Shown piece after piece: positions 48,427-59,152 of a stretch of 64,000 nt of DNA. The stretch spans positions 1 to 64,000 of the forward strand of contig JAUHYD010000005.1 of NCBI GenBank assembly GCA_030426665.1, written 5' to 3'. Numbering within the stretch: position 1 is the first letter of the stretch; each line of letters starts with the position of its first letter. A program made the position numbers and the translations under genes. Origin of the DNA: Bacteroidia bacterium. Its GTDB lineage: Bacteria; Bacteroidota; Bacteroidia; Chitinophagales; Chitinophagaceae. The notes below the pieces were generated by a model, which did no database searches, was not told where the DNA came from, and saw only the letters and a program-made list of their open reading frames with translations.

Positions 48427-49488
48427 TTAACGGAAACTATAGTTATTCAAGTCCTCGAACCGAGGGCAGAAAAGCGGATCTCTTGGGTTCTTAGTGTGCT
48501 TATAATTACCACGTATGTATATGGTAATCTCAGTGGCACCGGCACCATTAGCAATCGAAGCAAGTTTCGAATTCGTCACATCCTGAGAGAAACCAAAGGA
48601 AACATCTTTATAGTCGATACGAACCATTGGTATCAATGCATCTGCATTACGATAAAAAGCTCCGAAATTCAATGCGAAAATACTTGGCAACCCTACCGGT
48701 ACACTGCGCCATGTGAAAAAACCACCCAAAATAAACTCGCTGGAAGGTTGCTGATAACTATAATTTCCATGAACAGTCACGCCAAACTGCTGACTAAATG
48801 ACGAATGAAATCCTGCGCTAAACTGCCACTTCATTGGTTGACTGACAGGATCTGCACCCGAAAATTCCTGAGTCGGTGTATTTACGTGATATGCACTTAC
48901 ACCCAAATAGTAGTTAAATATACCATCTCTGTCTAACGAACTGTTCAAGCTTACTCCGGCACCTATATCATAATTATTGAACCTGGAATAAGTTGCATTT
49001 TCTCCGGTTGGGTTAGTAGCAAGATATGTACCGTTAATGTATTGGTTACCGGTAATAAACTTACTCTGATCTACCGACCCTGTTACATAACCACCAGCCA
49101 AACCAACAGACAAATAAGTATGGTAATTGTCTTCAAGAGCTTTGTTATAACTGATAGCCGGATGAATCTGTGTCGTATTCATATTCACGGAACCCGCCTT
49201 ATCAAAGGTCGTTACCAAACCAAAACTAACATAATCACTCACCTCCCTGTTTACCAATATCCGTGTCTCACCAGACAACATTACAGTATTATAAGGAGTA
49301 GCAATAGAACCCCATTGGCTGCGATAATCGAAACCTACTTTATAGTCACCGGTAAAAATGCCGGTAAGCGCAGGGTTCCGCAACATCGCATTTTCATAAA
49401 ACTGCGAAAAGTGTATATCCTGTGCACTACCACTCAGGCTGAACCCGATAAGTACTACCGTTGATATCCTCTTTATTAAACGCTTCAT
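48427..49488 (-). CDS. PorP/SprF-type T9SS outer-membrane protein
   Basis: The ATG at 49488 is preferred to a TTG at 49515, because a CAGGAG lies just ahead of it and it opens a signal peptide (STVVLIGFSLSGSAQ). The mature start HFSQFYENAMLRNPALTG is the hallmark of the PorP/SprF family, and the rest is beta-barrel-like, ending near NNYSFR. Members sit in the outer membrane and assist T9SS cargo with type B C-terminal domains. In Flavobacterium johnsoniae, SprF is needed for SprB export. It begins within 30 bp of the giant type B protein stop, so the pair is probably one operon and this protein its dedicated partner. Confidence 0.92.
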   Translation of the reverse strand: MKRLIKRISTVVLIGFSLSGSAQDIHFSQFYENAMLRNPALTGIFTGDYKVGFDYRSQWGSIATPYNTVMLSGETRILVNREVSDYVSFGLVTTFDKAGSVNMNTTQIHPAISYNKALEDNYHTYLSVGLAGGYVTGSVDQSKFITGNQYINGTYLATNPTGENATYSRFNNYDIGAGVSLNSSLDRDGIFNYYLGVSAYHVNTPTQEFSGADPVSQPMKWQFSAGFHSSFSQQFGVTVHGNYSYQQPSSEFILGGFFTWRSVPVGLPSIFALNFGAFYRNADALIPMVRIDYKDVSFGFSQDVTNSKLASIANGAGATEITIYIRGNYKHTKNPRDPLFCPRFEDLNNYSFR

Positions 49489-49515
49489 TTGCTCCTGTTT
49501 ATAATTATTACGCAA

Positions 49516-52500
49516 TTACCTTACTATCGAAATATCTCCTGTGTACTGGAATACCTCTCCTAGTTCACATTCTGCTTCTATGATATATACAAACACCGAT
49601 GGCGGCAGAACAATTCCTTTGTACTGACCATCCCATCCATATGCGGCATCATTAGCCGGGAAATTATATCGCTCGTACACCAATTCACCCCATCTGTTGT
49701 ATATCAGGAATTTCGAAACATTCCGGATACCGGTTCCTTGTACAAAGAATCGGTCATTCATACCATCTCCGTTTGGTGTAAACACGTTTGGCTTGAATAC
49801 CTGCGTATTTTCACACTGAGTATTAATTGTCACCGTACCTGAATCAGTACATCCGTAAATGGATGTCACGGTAAACGTATATCGTGTAGTTCCAAGTGGC
49901 ATCGCAACCGTCTCAAAGCACGTGTCGCAAGACAACGTTGCTGGTGGCGACCATGCATACGATTTGACAATCATCTCATTATTTATTGTTGCCGTCAACG
50001 TCACCCGCGAACCCGGAGCTACTGTCTTAACTGTCGGGTCCAATGTGATGTCAGGATACGGTGCCACAACAACGGTTGTATACAATGTATCAGGCCAGCA
50101 AACATTCGGAGTTATAGCCACGGTATATGTTGTAGTCACAACAGGCTTCACTATTGGGTTGGCAATATACTGATTGTTGATATCACCTGAAGTAGGATCA
50201 AACCAATAGAAATCAGAGCGAGCGCCATCCGGGTTGAAACTAACTGCATTCAATTGAACGCTCTCACCGGTACATATAACTGTATCCTTATTGATACTGT
50301 TAAAGGCACTATCCAATACTGTCACTGGTACTCGCAACGAATCATGACAGCCAAACGGTGTAATACCCGTAACGCGATATACCAGATTCGCTGTATTCGA
50401 AATTATCGGATTAGGACATGTATCGCAAGAAATAAACGCATTCGGGAACCATGCAAATCTAGTGACGTAAGAAGACGTTGCAAATGAATCAGTTACCGTT
50501 AGCTGAGTAGTACTGCCATTACACACAATCGCCGGATTAGGTAACACTTTCATCACAGGTAGTGGCATTACCGTAACTGTATAGAACAACGAATCCCGAC
50601 AACCCAAAGAGTCAATAGCGAGCGCATTGTAAGTAATAGTATTCAGAGGACACGCAGTCACGGTATCACAAATAGTACAAGACAAACTCGTCGCCGGCTT
50701 CCAACTGAAGAACGTACCCTCACGACCATTGGCCACAAGTACAGTACAATCTCCCTTACAAATACTGTCTTGACCGGTAATAGAAATGTCATTCAGTAAA
50801 GAATCGACTAATACTGTAACGTGCGCAGTATCCGGACATCCATATCTTGTGGTACCTGTCACAACATAAGTGGTAGTTATCGTTGGATTAGCTACTACCA
50901 CGGGACCGACTGTTGCAGAAAGTCCTATTGATGGCGACCACGTATAGGTACCAGCCGTATCTGCACCACTTGCTGTAAGTGTGGTAGAAGAATACTTACA
51001 AATTATTGTAGGAACAGTTACTGAAATATCTGGCAACGGATGAACCGTCAATTCCCGTGCAACAAAACATCCTGTCGGAAGTGTATACGTCAATGTTACT
51101 ATACCGGCACCAACACCGGTAATTACAGCAGACGTATCGTCCGTGCTGGTAATAGTCGCAACGGAAGTATCACTGATACTCCATACGCCTCCTCCTGTTG
51201 TATCAAACGCAGTAATTGTAAACGTTTCACACACATTGTCAATTCCAAATATTGGAGTCGGAAGCGGATACACAGTAATAGGATAAAATACCGTACAGCC
51301 ATAATCGTTTGTAAATGTAATAGTAACAACACCTGCATGTACACCAGTCAACACCCCGGTAGTTGTGTCAATGGTCGCAATGGATGTATCTCCACTAGTC
51401 CAGCTACCTGCAGAAGTAGTTGGGAAAGCGGGCAAACTTGTTAGCACTACTGTAGAACCTTCACAAACAGTGTCAGTTCCGGCAATTGGAGCCGGCAACG
51501 GATGAACCACTATCATGTGCGTTCTAAAACAACCAGTCGGAAGTGTATAGGTTATATAAACGTTACCTGCAGTTAATCCGGATACCGACGCAGAGTCAAA
51601 ACCTGCACTAATCGCTGTAACGGTTGCGACAGCAGGGTTCCCACTACTCCACGCACCGCCCGGATCTGAATCCGATAGAACAATAGTTGATCCTTCACAC
51701 ATGTGATCCGAACCTACAATAACAGCTGGCAACGGGTGAACAGTTACAACTCTCGTTACACGACAACCCGTAGCTGATAACTGGTAGGTAATTGTCGCGG
51801 TTCCATCGGTAACACCTGTTACTAAACCTCCGGAAGATATTGTTGCGACAGCAGTATTACCACTTATCCAGGTTCCGCCCGGCGTGGCATTCGAAAGTAA
51901 TGTTGTATTGCCAACGCAAACATCTGCTACACCGGTAATTGCAGATGGCAACGGATTAACCGTCACAACCACAAACGTATCACAACCCGTCGGTAATGTA
52001 TATCGGATAGTCGTCGTCCCCGGCGACACACCCGTGAATGTTCCACTGGTTAAACCTATCGTCGCTATAGTAGGATCTGCTGTTGCCCATGTACCTCCGC
52101 CAAACGGCGCAGGGCTGACAAGTGTAGACATGTCTCCCACACAGACGACTCTACTACCTGTAATCGCCGACGCCAACGGTATAGGGTTAATTACCACTGT
52201 TGTTAACGCAAAGCAGCCTGTAGGCATCATGTACGTAATCGTTGCCGTCCCGGTATTGAGCCCTATTAGCTGGCCTGTCGGCATAAATATGAAGGCAACA
52301 GACGGATTACTACTACTCCATGTACCACCGGCGGTCGCACTACTCAAATAAGTGGTGTCCCCTTTACATATGCTCGTGACTCCGGTTATGGATGCCGGAT
52401 TCGGATTAACAGTAAATATTGCTGTACGCGGACAACTGGACGGTAATCTATAGGTAATAATAGTAGTACCCGGAGAGATTGCTGTAACTAATCCCGATGC

Positions 52501-55500
52501 AGATCCGATAGTCGCTATCGAAGGTGCACTACTGCTCCACGAACCACCGGTTGTGGTATCTGTAAGCGTAGTAAAAGAGCCTTCACACAAAACAAACGTC
52601 CCGGTGATTGGCGGTGGTATAGGATTGATAGTCATAATTGCCGTGGTATAACAGCCCGTTGGCAATGTATAGGTAATTGCCACAGTCCCTGCAGATACAC
52701 TGGCAAGCAATCCAAGTGTATCATCAATTACGGCAATGCGGAAGTTCTGACTAGTCCATATTCCACCCGGAACACTATTATATACTGTAACGGTATCATT
52801 TACGCAAATGTTAAGCGTACCGGTAATAGGAGATGGTAATGGATTTACCGTCACCACTGCCGTCGTTAAACAACCTGTCGGTAAGGTATAAGTCGCAACT
52901 GCTGTACCTGGTGTAACAGCAGTAACCAAACCATCTGTATCAATTGTCGCTACTGTCGTCGGACTGATACTCCACGTACCACCTGTAGACGCCGTACTTA
53001 AGGATACTGTGTAACCATGACACACAGCGAGCGTACCGGTAATGGTAGCAGGCAATGGATTAACCGTTATTAAATAAGTTGTTAAACACCCTGTAGGCAG
53101 TGTATAAGTTATTTCTTCTATCCCGGCAGATACTCCTGTTACAACACCCGTTGCCGACGCAACAGACGCAAAAGTGCCGCTACTTGTCCATGTTCCACCC
53201 GGTGACGCACTTGTTACCGTTACGGTAGAACCAACACATACCTCCGTCGGCCCTGAAATCGCCGCCGGCAACGGATTGACCGTCACACTCTTTGTAATAA
53301 AACAACCTGTAGATGTCGCAGTAAAAGTAATTGTCACTACGCCAGCCGTCACACCGGTAACCAATCCCGCAGTATCAATAGTTGCAACCGAAGAGTTACT
53401 ACTAGCCCAGGTGCCACCACCTGGTGTAAAGTTGGTCAGCGTAATCGAAGACCCGACACAGACATTAGATGGCCCGTTAATAATTGCAGGCTGTGGCTGC
53501 ACCGTTACTACTGCGGTAGAACGACAGGTTGTCGCCAACGTATACGTAATCCTGGCAGTTCCTGTTGATTGACCTGTTACAACTCCCGACAATGAACCAA
53601 CCGTCGCAATTGCTGTAGGAGAACTTGCCCACAAACCACCGGCAGGTGATCCGGTTAAAGTAGACGACGCATCCCGACATACCAGAACGGATCCAATAAT
53701 AGCTGGTAGCGGATATACAGTGACGGTACTCGAAACACCACAACCTGAGGCAAGTGTATAGCTAATTCTGGCAGTACCTGCAGATACACCTGTAACCACA
53801 CCACCGGTACCAACTGTCGCAACACTTGTATTTGTGCTACTCCATCCACCTCCCGGATAAAGGTTACTCAAAGTAGTTGTGTTTCCGGCACACATATATA
53901 ATGTACCCGTAGACGCTGGAGGAATAGGACTTACTGTAACCGTCGCAAAGGAAGTACAGCCCGATGGCAATGTATAGGTAATGTTTGCCGTACCCGGATT
54001 GTAGCTCGTTACTACACCGGTACCCAAAAATACCTTAGCAACGATAGTATCACTACTCGTCCATGTACCACCCGCTGTGTCGTGTGACAACGTGGTTGTA
54101 CTTCCGACACAAATATTCAATACCCCTGTTGGAGGATTAGGAATCGCATCAATATAAGCAACTTTAGTTCTCGCACAACCCGTAGGCAATGTATACGAAA
54201 TCAAAGCAGTACCTGGTGCAACACCACACAAATTCCCGGTAGAGCTAATGGTAGCAATAGAAGGATCTGAACTAGACCATGTACCGCCGGCAGTAGCACT
54301 ACCCAGCGGTGTACAGTAACCGATACATGTTCTTGCATACCCGGATATCAATGCCGGAAGCGGATCAACAGTTACAACAGATGAAGTGACGCACCCTGTT
54401 GGTAACGTATAAGTAATATTTGCGGTACCGGCAGAAATACCGGTAACCAAACCTGTAAACGAATTAATTGCTGCTACTCCTGCATTGCTTGAACTCCACG
54501 TACCGGAGCCACCTGCAGATGCATTTGACAATGCTGTGGTCGAACCAACGCAAACCCGTAAAGTTCCATCAATCGGCAACGGCAGCGGATTAACCGTCAA
54601 CAATGTATCTCTCGAACAGCCATCAGGAGATGTTACTGTAATCACGGTACTGCCGGGCAGTATCGCAGTAACTAACCCAGACGATGTACCAATCGATGCA
54701 ATTGGAGAAATGCTGCTGCTCCATGTGCCGCCGGCAGGAATGCTTGTAAGCACACCGGTTGCATCTTTACAAAGTTCAAGCGGTCCCATTATCACACCGG
54801 GTAGCGGATTAATTGTTACAACAGCCGTCGAGCGACAACCGGAAGACAACGAGTAACTAATTATGTCTGACCCCGGGGAAACACCCGTAACATCTCCGGA
54901 AAACGTATCAACCAAGGCAATGGCACTATTACTTCCTGTCCATGTACCACCGGGTGTAGCATTAGCTAACGGTACAGTCTGTCCGACACACATCACTAGT
55001 GTACCGGTAATAGGAGCAGGAGAAGGCGAAACAGTTACAGTTGATGACGTCGCGCATCCCGAAGGCAATGTATAAGTAATATCCGACGTACCTACCGCTA
55101 CACCGGTAATATCACCCGTGCTCGCAACAATAGAAGCGTTTGCCGGAATACTGCTCACCCACGTTCCGCCGGCTACAGTATTTGTCAACGTAGAAACTTC
55201 GCCAACACAAATTGTGGATGGTCCTCCAATTGTAGAAGGAGTAGGTAGTACTGTAAATACTGTTGTTACTGAACAGCCACCAACAAGAGTATACAGCATA
55301 GTCACAGTTCCGGAAATCGCACCACTTGTCACTAATCCGGTTGAAACACCAACGGTAGCTGTAGCCCCCCAGCTACTAGTCCATGCACCACCTGTAGGTG
55401 TACTGCTTAGAGTTGATGTATCACCAGCAGCGCAAATACTTAGGTTTCCTGTTATTGGAGTTGGTGTGGGATTCACGGTCACTACTCGACTCGAACGGCA

Positions 55501-57069
55501 CCCCGTTGGCAAAGTGTATGTTATAGTGGCTGTCCCAAATGCAACACCTGTCACAACTCCGGTCGACATATCAACAGTAGCGATGGTCGGTAAACCACTC
55601 GTCCAATTACCACCTGCAGGCGTTGCTGTCAACGTCATTGTTCGGCCAACACACACAGCCGGCGCCCCCCCGGAAAAACCAATGCTACTTGCAGCAACAT
55701 CCACCGTAATATCCTTCGTCTCAAAACATCCGGTCGAAAGCATATAAGTTATTGTCGCACTACCCGCGGTAATACCGCTGACAACCCCACTGGTACCCAC
55801 AAAAGCAACAAAGCCATCACTGGAACTCCATGTACCACCAGGAGTTGCACTCGTTAACGGCGTACTACTTCCAATACAAACAGAACTGGCACCAACAATG
55901 GCAGCAGGTTTCGGATTAACTGTAACAACTGTTGTAACAGAACAACCGCTGACATCATATGTAATAGTTGCCGTTCCTCCTGCCGTTCCGATAGCTGTTA
56001 CCCGACCGGTTCCCGCATCTACACTTGCGATTGCCGGTAAGTCGCTTGTCCAGACTCCACCTGAAGGGGAACTACACAATAGCAAGGTATCACTATAACA
56101 TATTGGTCCGTTACAGGCAATCGCACCGGGAAACGCATTTACAGATACGACAAACGATACCGAGCACCCGGCCACATTTGTAAACTTAATCGTTGTAGTA
56201 TCAGCCCCGCTACCGTTGAAATTGCCGGTAGATGGGTCTATTGTACCGGCTGCAAGGTTACTACTGCTCCAGGTACCTACTTCTGCACCACCCGACAAAA
56301 CGTATGCGGCAGATGTACCAACGCAAACAACCGAAGGACCGGTAATAGCGGTTGGAGGGGCAAGTACGGAAATGTCTTTTGTTGCTGCACAACCTCCGGG
56401 CAATGTGTAAGATATCGTTACAACAGAACCCGCCGTAATACCGGTAACCACACCGGACGTCGTTACCGTTGCATCAGGTAAACTACTTGTACTCCATGCT
56501 CCGCCAGTAGATGTTGTTGCCAACGTTATCGTCTCCCCCGCACATACTGCCGAAGGCCCCGTAATAGGATCCGGCTGTGGGCAGACCTGAATCCCCGCCA
56601 GTGGGCTTGTAAACGTAGTTCCCACAAGACAACTCGAAGTGATTCCTATAAGCCGTACTCTGTAAGTAAGCGAATAACAAGTAGTTGCAGTGAGTATCGG
56701 TGTATTATAAATCAACGGAACAGTAGCACTTACAAAACCAGTGCTGGCACCTGAAGGCGTAAACCATGTAGATCCTCCATCAGCCGACGAGTCAATGAAG
56801 TAAGTTGCAGTCCAATCCAATGGTTGCGTACAGGACGTCCCCGGTAATAATTCAATCGTTCCAAATCCACCGCTACATACAAGCTGCGGCGATGAAACGG
56901 CAGGAGAAATATTCGCACCTGAAAACCCGATACCGGCAAATAATCGCACCGGCAAAAGTAACGCTGCCAAAACAGCAATGCTGCACAATACACCAATTCC
57001 CGACTGCCCCATTCTTTTGATAGAATTATTCGCTAAGTACCTGAATTGCGCTCGTAAGAAAATATTCAT
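49516..57069 (-). CDS. Giant Ig-repeat surface protein with type B (gliding motility) T9SS domain
   Basis: The ATG at 57069 gives 2517 aa; a TTG at 57108 would add 13 residues. A hydrophobic export signal follows (IGVLCSIAVLAALLLP, near residues 25-40). After an N-terminal domain come 25 tandem Ig-like (BIG2-like) domains of about 70 aa, each with P..I.G, a VC.G, GGTW.SS and a VTG..AG..TITY core. Five PKD-like domains follow (about 2000-2420, with SWKPATSLSC and similar). The end is a gliding motility-associated C-terminal domain (FTPNGDGMNDRF, IYNRWGELVYE, WDGQYKG). It is probably a T9SS-exported, cell-surface adhesin. The PorP-like gene directly downstream supports this. Confidence 0.93.
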   Translation of the reverse strand: MNIFLRAQFRYLANNSIKRMGQSGIGVLCSIAVLAALLLPVRLFAGIGFSGANISPAVSSPQLVCSGGFGTIELLPGTSCTQPLDWTATYFIDSSADGGSTWFTPSGASTGFVSATVPLIYNTPILTATTCYSLTYRVRLIGITSSCLVGTTFTSPLAGIQVCPQPDPITGPSAVCAGETITLATTSTGGAWSTSSLPDATVTTSGVVTGITAGSVVTISYTLPGGCAATKDISVLAPPTAITGPSVVCVGTSAAYVLSGGAEVGTWSSSNLAAGTIDPSTGNFNGSGADTTTIKFTNVAGCSVSFVVSVNAFPGAIACNGPICYSDTLLLCSSPSGGVWTSDLPAIASVDAGTGRVTAIGTAGGTATITYDVSGCSVTTVVTVNPKPAAIVGASSVCIGSSTPLTSATPGGTWSSSDGFVAFVGTSGVVSGITAGSATITYMLSTGCFETKDITVDVAASSIGFSGGAPAVCVGRTMTLTATPAGGNWTSGLPTIATVDMSTGVVTGVAFGTATITYTLPTGCRSSRVVTVNPTPTPITGNLSICAAGDTSTLSSTPTGGAWTSSWGATATVGVSTGLVTSGAISGTVTMLYTLVGGCSVTTVFTVLPTPSTIGGPSTICVGEVSTLTNTVAGGTWVSSIPANASIVASTGDITGVAVGTSDITYTLPSGCATSSTVTVSPSPAPITGTLVMCVGQTVPLANATPGGTWTGSNSAIALVDTFSGDVTGVSPGSDIISYSLSSGCRSTAVVTINPLPGVIMGPLELCKDATGVLTSIPAGGTWSSSISPIASIGTSSGLVTAILPGSTVITVTSPDGCSRDTLLTVNPLPLPIDGTLRVCVGSTTALSNASAGGSGTWSSSNAGVAAINSFTGLVTGISAGTANITYTLPTGCVTSSVVTVDPLPALISGYARTCIGYCTPLGSATAGGTWSSSDPSIATISSTGNLCGVAPGTALISYTLPTGCARTKVAYIDAIPNPPTGVLNICVGSTTTLSHDTAGGTWTSSDTIVAKVFLGTGVVTSYNPGTANITYTLPSGCTSFATVTVSPIPPASTGTLYMCAGNTTTLSNLYPGGGWSSTNTSVATVGTGGVVTGVSAGTARISYTLASGCGVSSTVTVYPLPAIIGSVLVCRDASSTLTGSPAGGLWASSPTAIATVGSLSGVVTGQSTGTARITYTLATTCRSTAVVTVQPQPAIINGPSNVCVGSSITLTNFTPGGGTWASSNSSVATIDTAGLVTGVTAGVVTITFTATSTGCFITKSVTVNPLPAAISGPTEVCVGSTVTVTSASPGGTWTSSGTFASVASATGVVTGVSAGIEEITYTLPTGCLTTYLITVNPLPATITGTLAVCHGYTVSLSTASTGGTWSISPTTVATIDTDGLVTAVTPGTAVATYTLPTGCLTTAVVTVNPLPSPITGTLNICVNDTVTVYNSVPGGIWTSQNFRIAVIDDTLGLLASVSAGTVAITYTLPTGCYTTAIMTINPIPPPITGTFVLCEGSFTTLTDTTTGGSWSSSAPSIATIGSASGLVTAISPGTTIITYRLPSSCPRTAIFTVNPNPASITGVTSICKGDTTYLSSATAGGTWSSSNPSVAFIFMPTGQLIGLNTGTATITYMMPTGCFALTTVVINPIPLASAITGSRVVCVGDMSTLVSPAPFGGGTWATADPTIATIGLTSGTFTGVSPGTTTIRYTLPTGCDTFVVVTVNPLPSAITGVADVCVGNTTLLSNATPGGTWISGNTAVATISSGGLVTGVTDGTATITYQLSATGCRVTRVVTVHPLPAVIVGSDHMCEGSTIVLSDSDPGGAWSSGNPAVATVTAISAGFDSASVSGLTAGNVYITYTLPTGCFRTHMIVVHPLPAPIAGTDTVCEGSTVVLTSLPAFPTTSAGSWTSGDTSIATIDTTTGVLTGVHAGVVTITFTNDYGCTVFYPITVYPLPTPIFGIDNVCETFTITAFDTTGGGVWSISDTSVATITSTDDTSAVITGVGAGIVTLTYTLPTGCFVARELTVHPLPDISVTVPTIICKYSSTTLTASGADTAGTYTWSPSIGLSATVGPVVVANPTITTTYVVTGTTRYGCPDTAHVTVLVDSLLNDISITGQDSICKGDCTVLVANGREGTFFSWKPATSLSCTICDTVTACPLNTITYNALAIDSLGCRDSLFYTVTVMPLPVMKVLPNPAIVCNGSTTQLTVTDSFATSSYVTRFAWFPNAFISCDTCPNPIISNTANLVYRVTGITPFGCHDSLRVPVTVLDSAFNSINKDTVICTGESVQLNAVSFNPDGARSDFYWFDPTSGDINNQYIANPIVKPVVTTTYTVAITPNVCWPDTLYTTVVVAPYPDITLDPTVKTVAPGSRVTLTATINNEMIVKSYAWSPPATLSCDTCFETVAMPLGTTRYTFTVTSIYGCTDSGTVTINTQCENTQVFKPNVFTPNGDGMNDRFFVQGTGIRNVSKFLIYNRWGELVYERYNFPANDAAYGWDGQYKGIVLPPSVFVYIIEAECELGEVFQYTGDISIVR
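50100..56600 (-). repeat. 25 Ig-like repeats plus PKD-like repeats in the type B giant protein
   Basis: Ig-like units recur about every 205-215 bp across roughly 51020-56600, each with two cysteines (one near VC.G, one near a late GC). Five PKD-like units lie between about 49800 and 51020. The repeats are diverged at both DNA and protein level, with no long identical tracts noticed. Confidence 0.85.
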
Positions 57070-57838
57070 ACTACCGTTTTTAAAAAAATTATTTTTCAAT
57101 TCTGTCAACCCAATTTCTGACAGAATAATCGTTAAATTTCATCGTTTCCCCTCACCGGAAAAACTGTTATTATAATTATCAATCGCACTCGCCCTATAAC
57201 ACAGTATACCCCTACTTGAACCTTCTTTACTGTTAAAAAGATTCACAATTTGGAGAGTAAACATACTAAAAATAATATGCAGTCCGAAAATTACATTATT
57301 TTTTTCAAAAAAACATAACGAATATCTAAAATTAAAATGCATTATTTTTGGACGCATTAAGATAATATCGCTACTCTAATGCTACTTACTTTCAAAAAAA
57401 ATATACTAAACTACATTTACTCATTTCAATCAACACAAAAACAACATATAATAAAATATTTATGTGGCGTTACTCTTCGGATTTTTCATCGTAGTACACG
57501 TGCAGCTTCACAATTCATGAAAAGATAACACAACAATAAATATAAACATTACCAATGTCTCAAAAGGTTTGTTCCGACTGCATTTTGGTCCTCTTAATCA
57601 TAAAACTAACTTAGAGAATCACTAATAATATTGGCGTTCCGCTATCCTCATTTGTTAGTAACAATAACACATAAATATAACAAACATGAATATTAGCTCA
57701 CTACTACACTTTGCATGCAAACCTTAATATTGCAATAATCACCATACTCCAACCGAGGAATTTGCCTTGGAGTAATTTGACAGAATACATCAAAATGAAA
57801 ATAAAAATATAGATAGCCTGCTCACAAAATGTCTTAAA
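57070..57838. other. Long AT-rich intergenic region ahead of the type B giant gene
   Basis: About 770 bp lie between the giant gene start and the murA stop. The only longer frame (minus, 57139-57357) is AT-rich with no recognisable features and is probably chance. There is an inverted repeat at 57745-57774 and no clear TAnnTTTG element. Confidence 0.55.
57745..57774. repeat. Inverted repeat downstream of murA
   Basis: TACTCCAA (57745-57752) pairs with TTGGAGTA (57767-57774) around a 14-nt loop, about 65 bp past the murA stop. It has no T-tract in either direction, so it is a weak terminator candidate or a protein site. Confidence 0.4.
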
Positions 57839-59152
57839 CTACTCAAATACCACCCGACGAATATCTGCCCCGAGCGCATTAAGACGTTCATCAATGCGCT
57901 CGTACCCCCTGTCTATCTGATGTATGTTTTGAATTGTACTTTTCCCATTGGCAGACATAGCTGCAATAAGCAAAGCAACACCGGCACGTATGTCTGGTGA
58001 CACCATATTGATACCTCTCAGAGAAACCTGCTTATTAAGTCCGATAACAACCGCTCGATGCGGATCGCACAGCACTATCTGCGCTCCCATTTCTATAAGC
58101 TTATCTACAAAAAACAACCGGCTTTCAAACATCTTCTGATGAACCAAAACTGTCCCTTTCGCCTGCGTAGCTGTCACCAAAATAATACTTACCAGATCGG
58201 GTGTAAATCCGGGCCACGGATGGTCATAAACAGTCAATATTGACCCATCAATAAATTTCTGAATATTGTATTCCTCTTGCGCAGGCACGTAAATATCATT
58301 ACCCAATATGTGCATCTCAATACCTAATCGCCCAAACACATCTGGTATGAGTCCAAGATGTTGCGCATCCGCATTTTTTATTGTCAATTCACTCTGGGTC
58401 ATTGCAGCCATTCCTATGAACGACCCCACCTCAATCATATCAGCAAGCAACCGATGACTGCAACCTTTCAATTTTGTTACACCTTGTATGGAAAGCAGGT
58501 TTGAACTGATACCTGTAATCTTTGCTCCCATACTATTGAGCATGTGACACAACTGCTGCACATACGGTTCACACGCTGCATTATATATTGTTGTTGTTCC
58601 GTCGGCAAGCACCGCAGTCATAAGCATGTTTGCAGTTCCCGTCACTGAAGGCTCTTCCAATAATAAATGTGTCCCCTTAAGTCCATCTGCTGCGACAGTA
58701 AAAAGTTGGTGATCGGTATCATAATCAAAACTGGCACCCATTTTTTCAAACCCGCGAATATGAGTATCCAATCTCCTTCGCCCAATCTTATCACCTCCCG
58801 GTTGCGGAATAAAGGCCTTACCAAATCTGGCTAGCATCGGGCCGGCTAGCATTACCGTACCCCGCAGCTTACCAGACTTCTTCCGGAACGCCAATGTTTT
58901 AAAGTATTCATAATTGATATCATCGGCTTGGAGCGTCACCACATTAGACTCAGGTCGCGATATCTTCACACCCATATCCTCCAGCAATTCTATCAGTGCG
59001 TTTACGTCCGCAATGTCTGGCACATTGGTCAAAGTGACCACCTCCTCCGTAAGCAATGCGGCGCACAAAACCTGCAGTGCTTCGTTCTTCGCCCCCTGAG
59101 GAGTAATAGCCCCGTTTAGTCTTCGACCACCGCGTATCTCAAATGCATTCAT
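57839..59152 (-). CDS. murA: UDP-N-acetylglucosamine 1-carboxyvinyltransferase (MurA)
   Basis: MurA transfers enolpyruvate from PEP to UDP-GlcNAc, the first committed step of peptidoglycan synthesis, in the cytoplasm. The ATG at 59152 gives a 437-aa protein starting MNAFEIRGG, the family's usual start; a TTG at 59170 is less likely. Lys22-Asn23 lie in QGAKNEAL, the UDP-GlcNAc-binding region. The active-site loop reads PQPGGDKIGRRRLDTH, with Asp121 where the Escherichia coli enzyme has Cys115, the residue alkylated by fosfomycin. Asp at this site is known to keep activity and give natural fosfomycin resistance in other bacteria. The gene appears to be transcribed alone. Confidence 0.95.
   Translation of the reverse strand: MNAFEIRGGRRLNGAITPQGAKNEALQVLCAALLTEEVVTLTNVPDIADVNALIELLEDMGVKISRPESNVVTLQADDINYEYFKTLAFRKKSGKLRGTVMLAGPMLARFGKAFIPQPGGDKIGRRRLDTHIRGFEKMGASFDYDTDHQLFTVAADGLKGTHLLLEEPSVTGTANMLMTAVLADGTTTIYNAACEPYVQQLCHMLNSMGAKITGISSNLLSIQGVTKLKGCSHRLLADMIEVGSFIGMAAMTQSELTIKNADAQHLGLIPDVFGRLGIEMHILGNDIYVPAQEEYNIQKFIDGSILTVYDHPWPGFTPDLVSIILVTATQAKGTVLVHQKMFESRLFFVDKLIEMGAQIVLCDPHRAVVIGLNKQVSLRGINMVSPDIRAGVALLIAAMSANGKSTIQNIHQIDRGYERIDERLNALGADIRRVVFE

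Noticed and set aside
57139-57357. Small minus-strand gene of 72 aa ahead of the giant type B gene
   Set aside because: AT-rich with no motif, and placed in the leader region; likely chance.
57745-57774. Strong terminator of murA
   Set aside because: The inverted repeat lacks a T-tract on either strand, so it was kept only as an inverted repeat.
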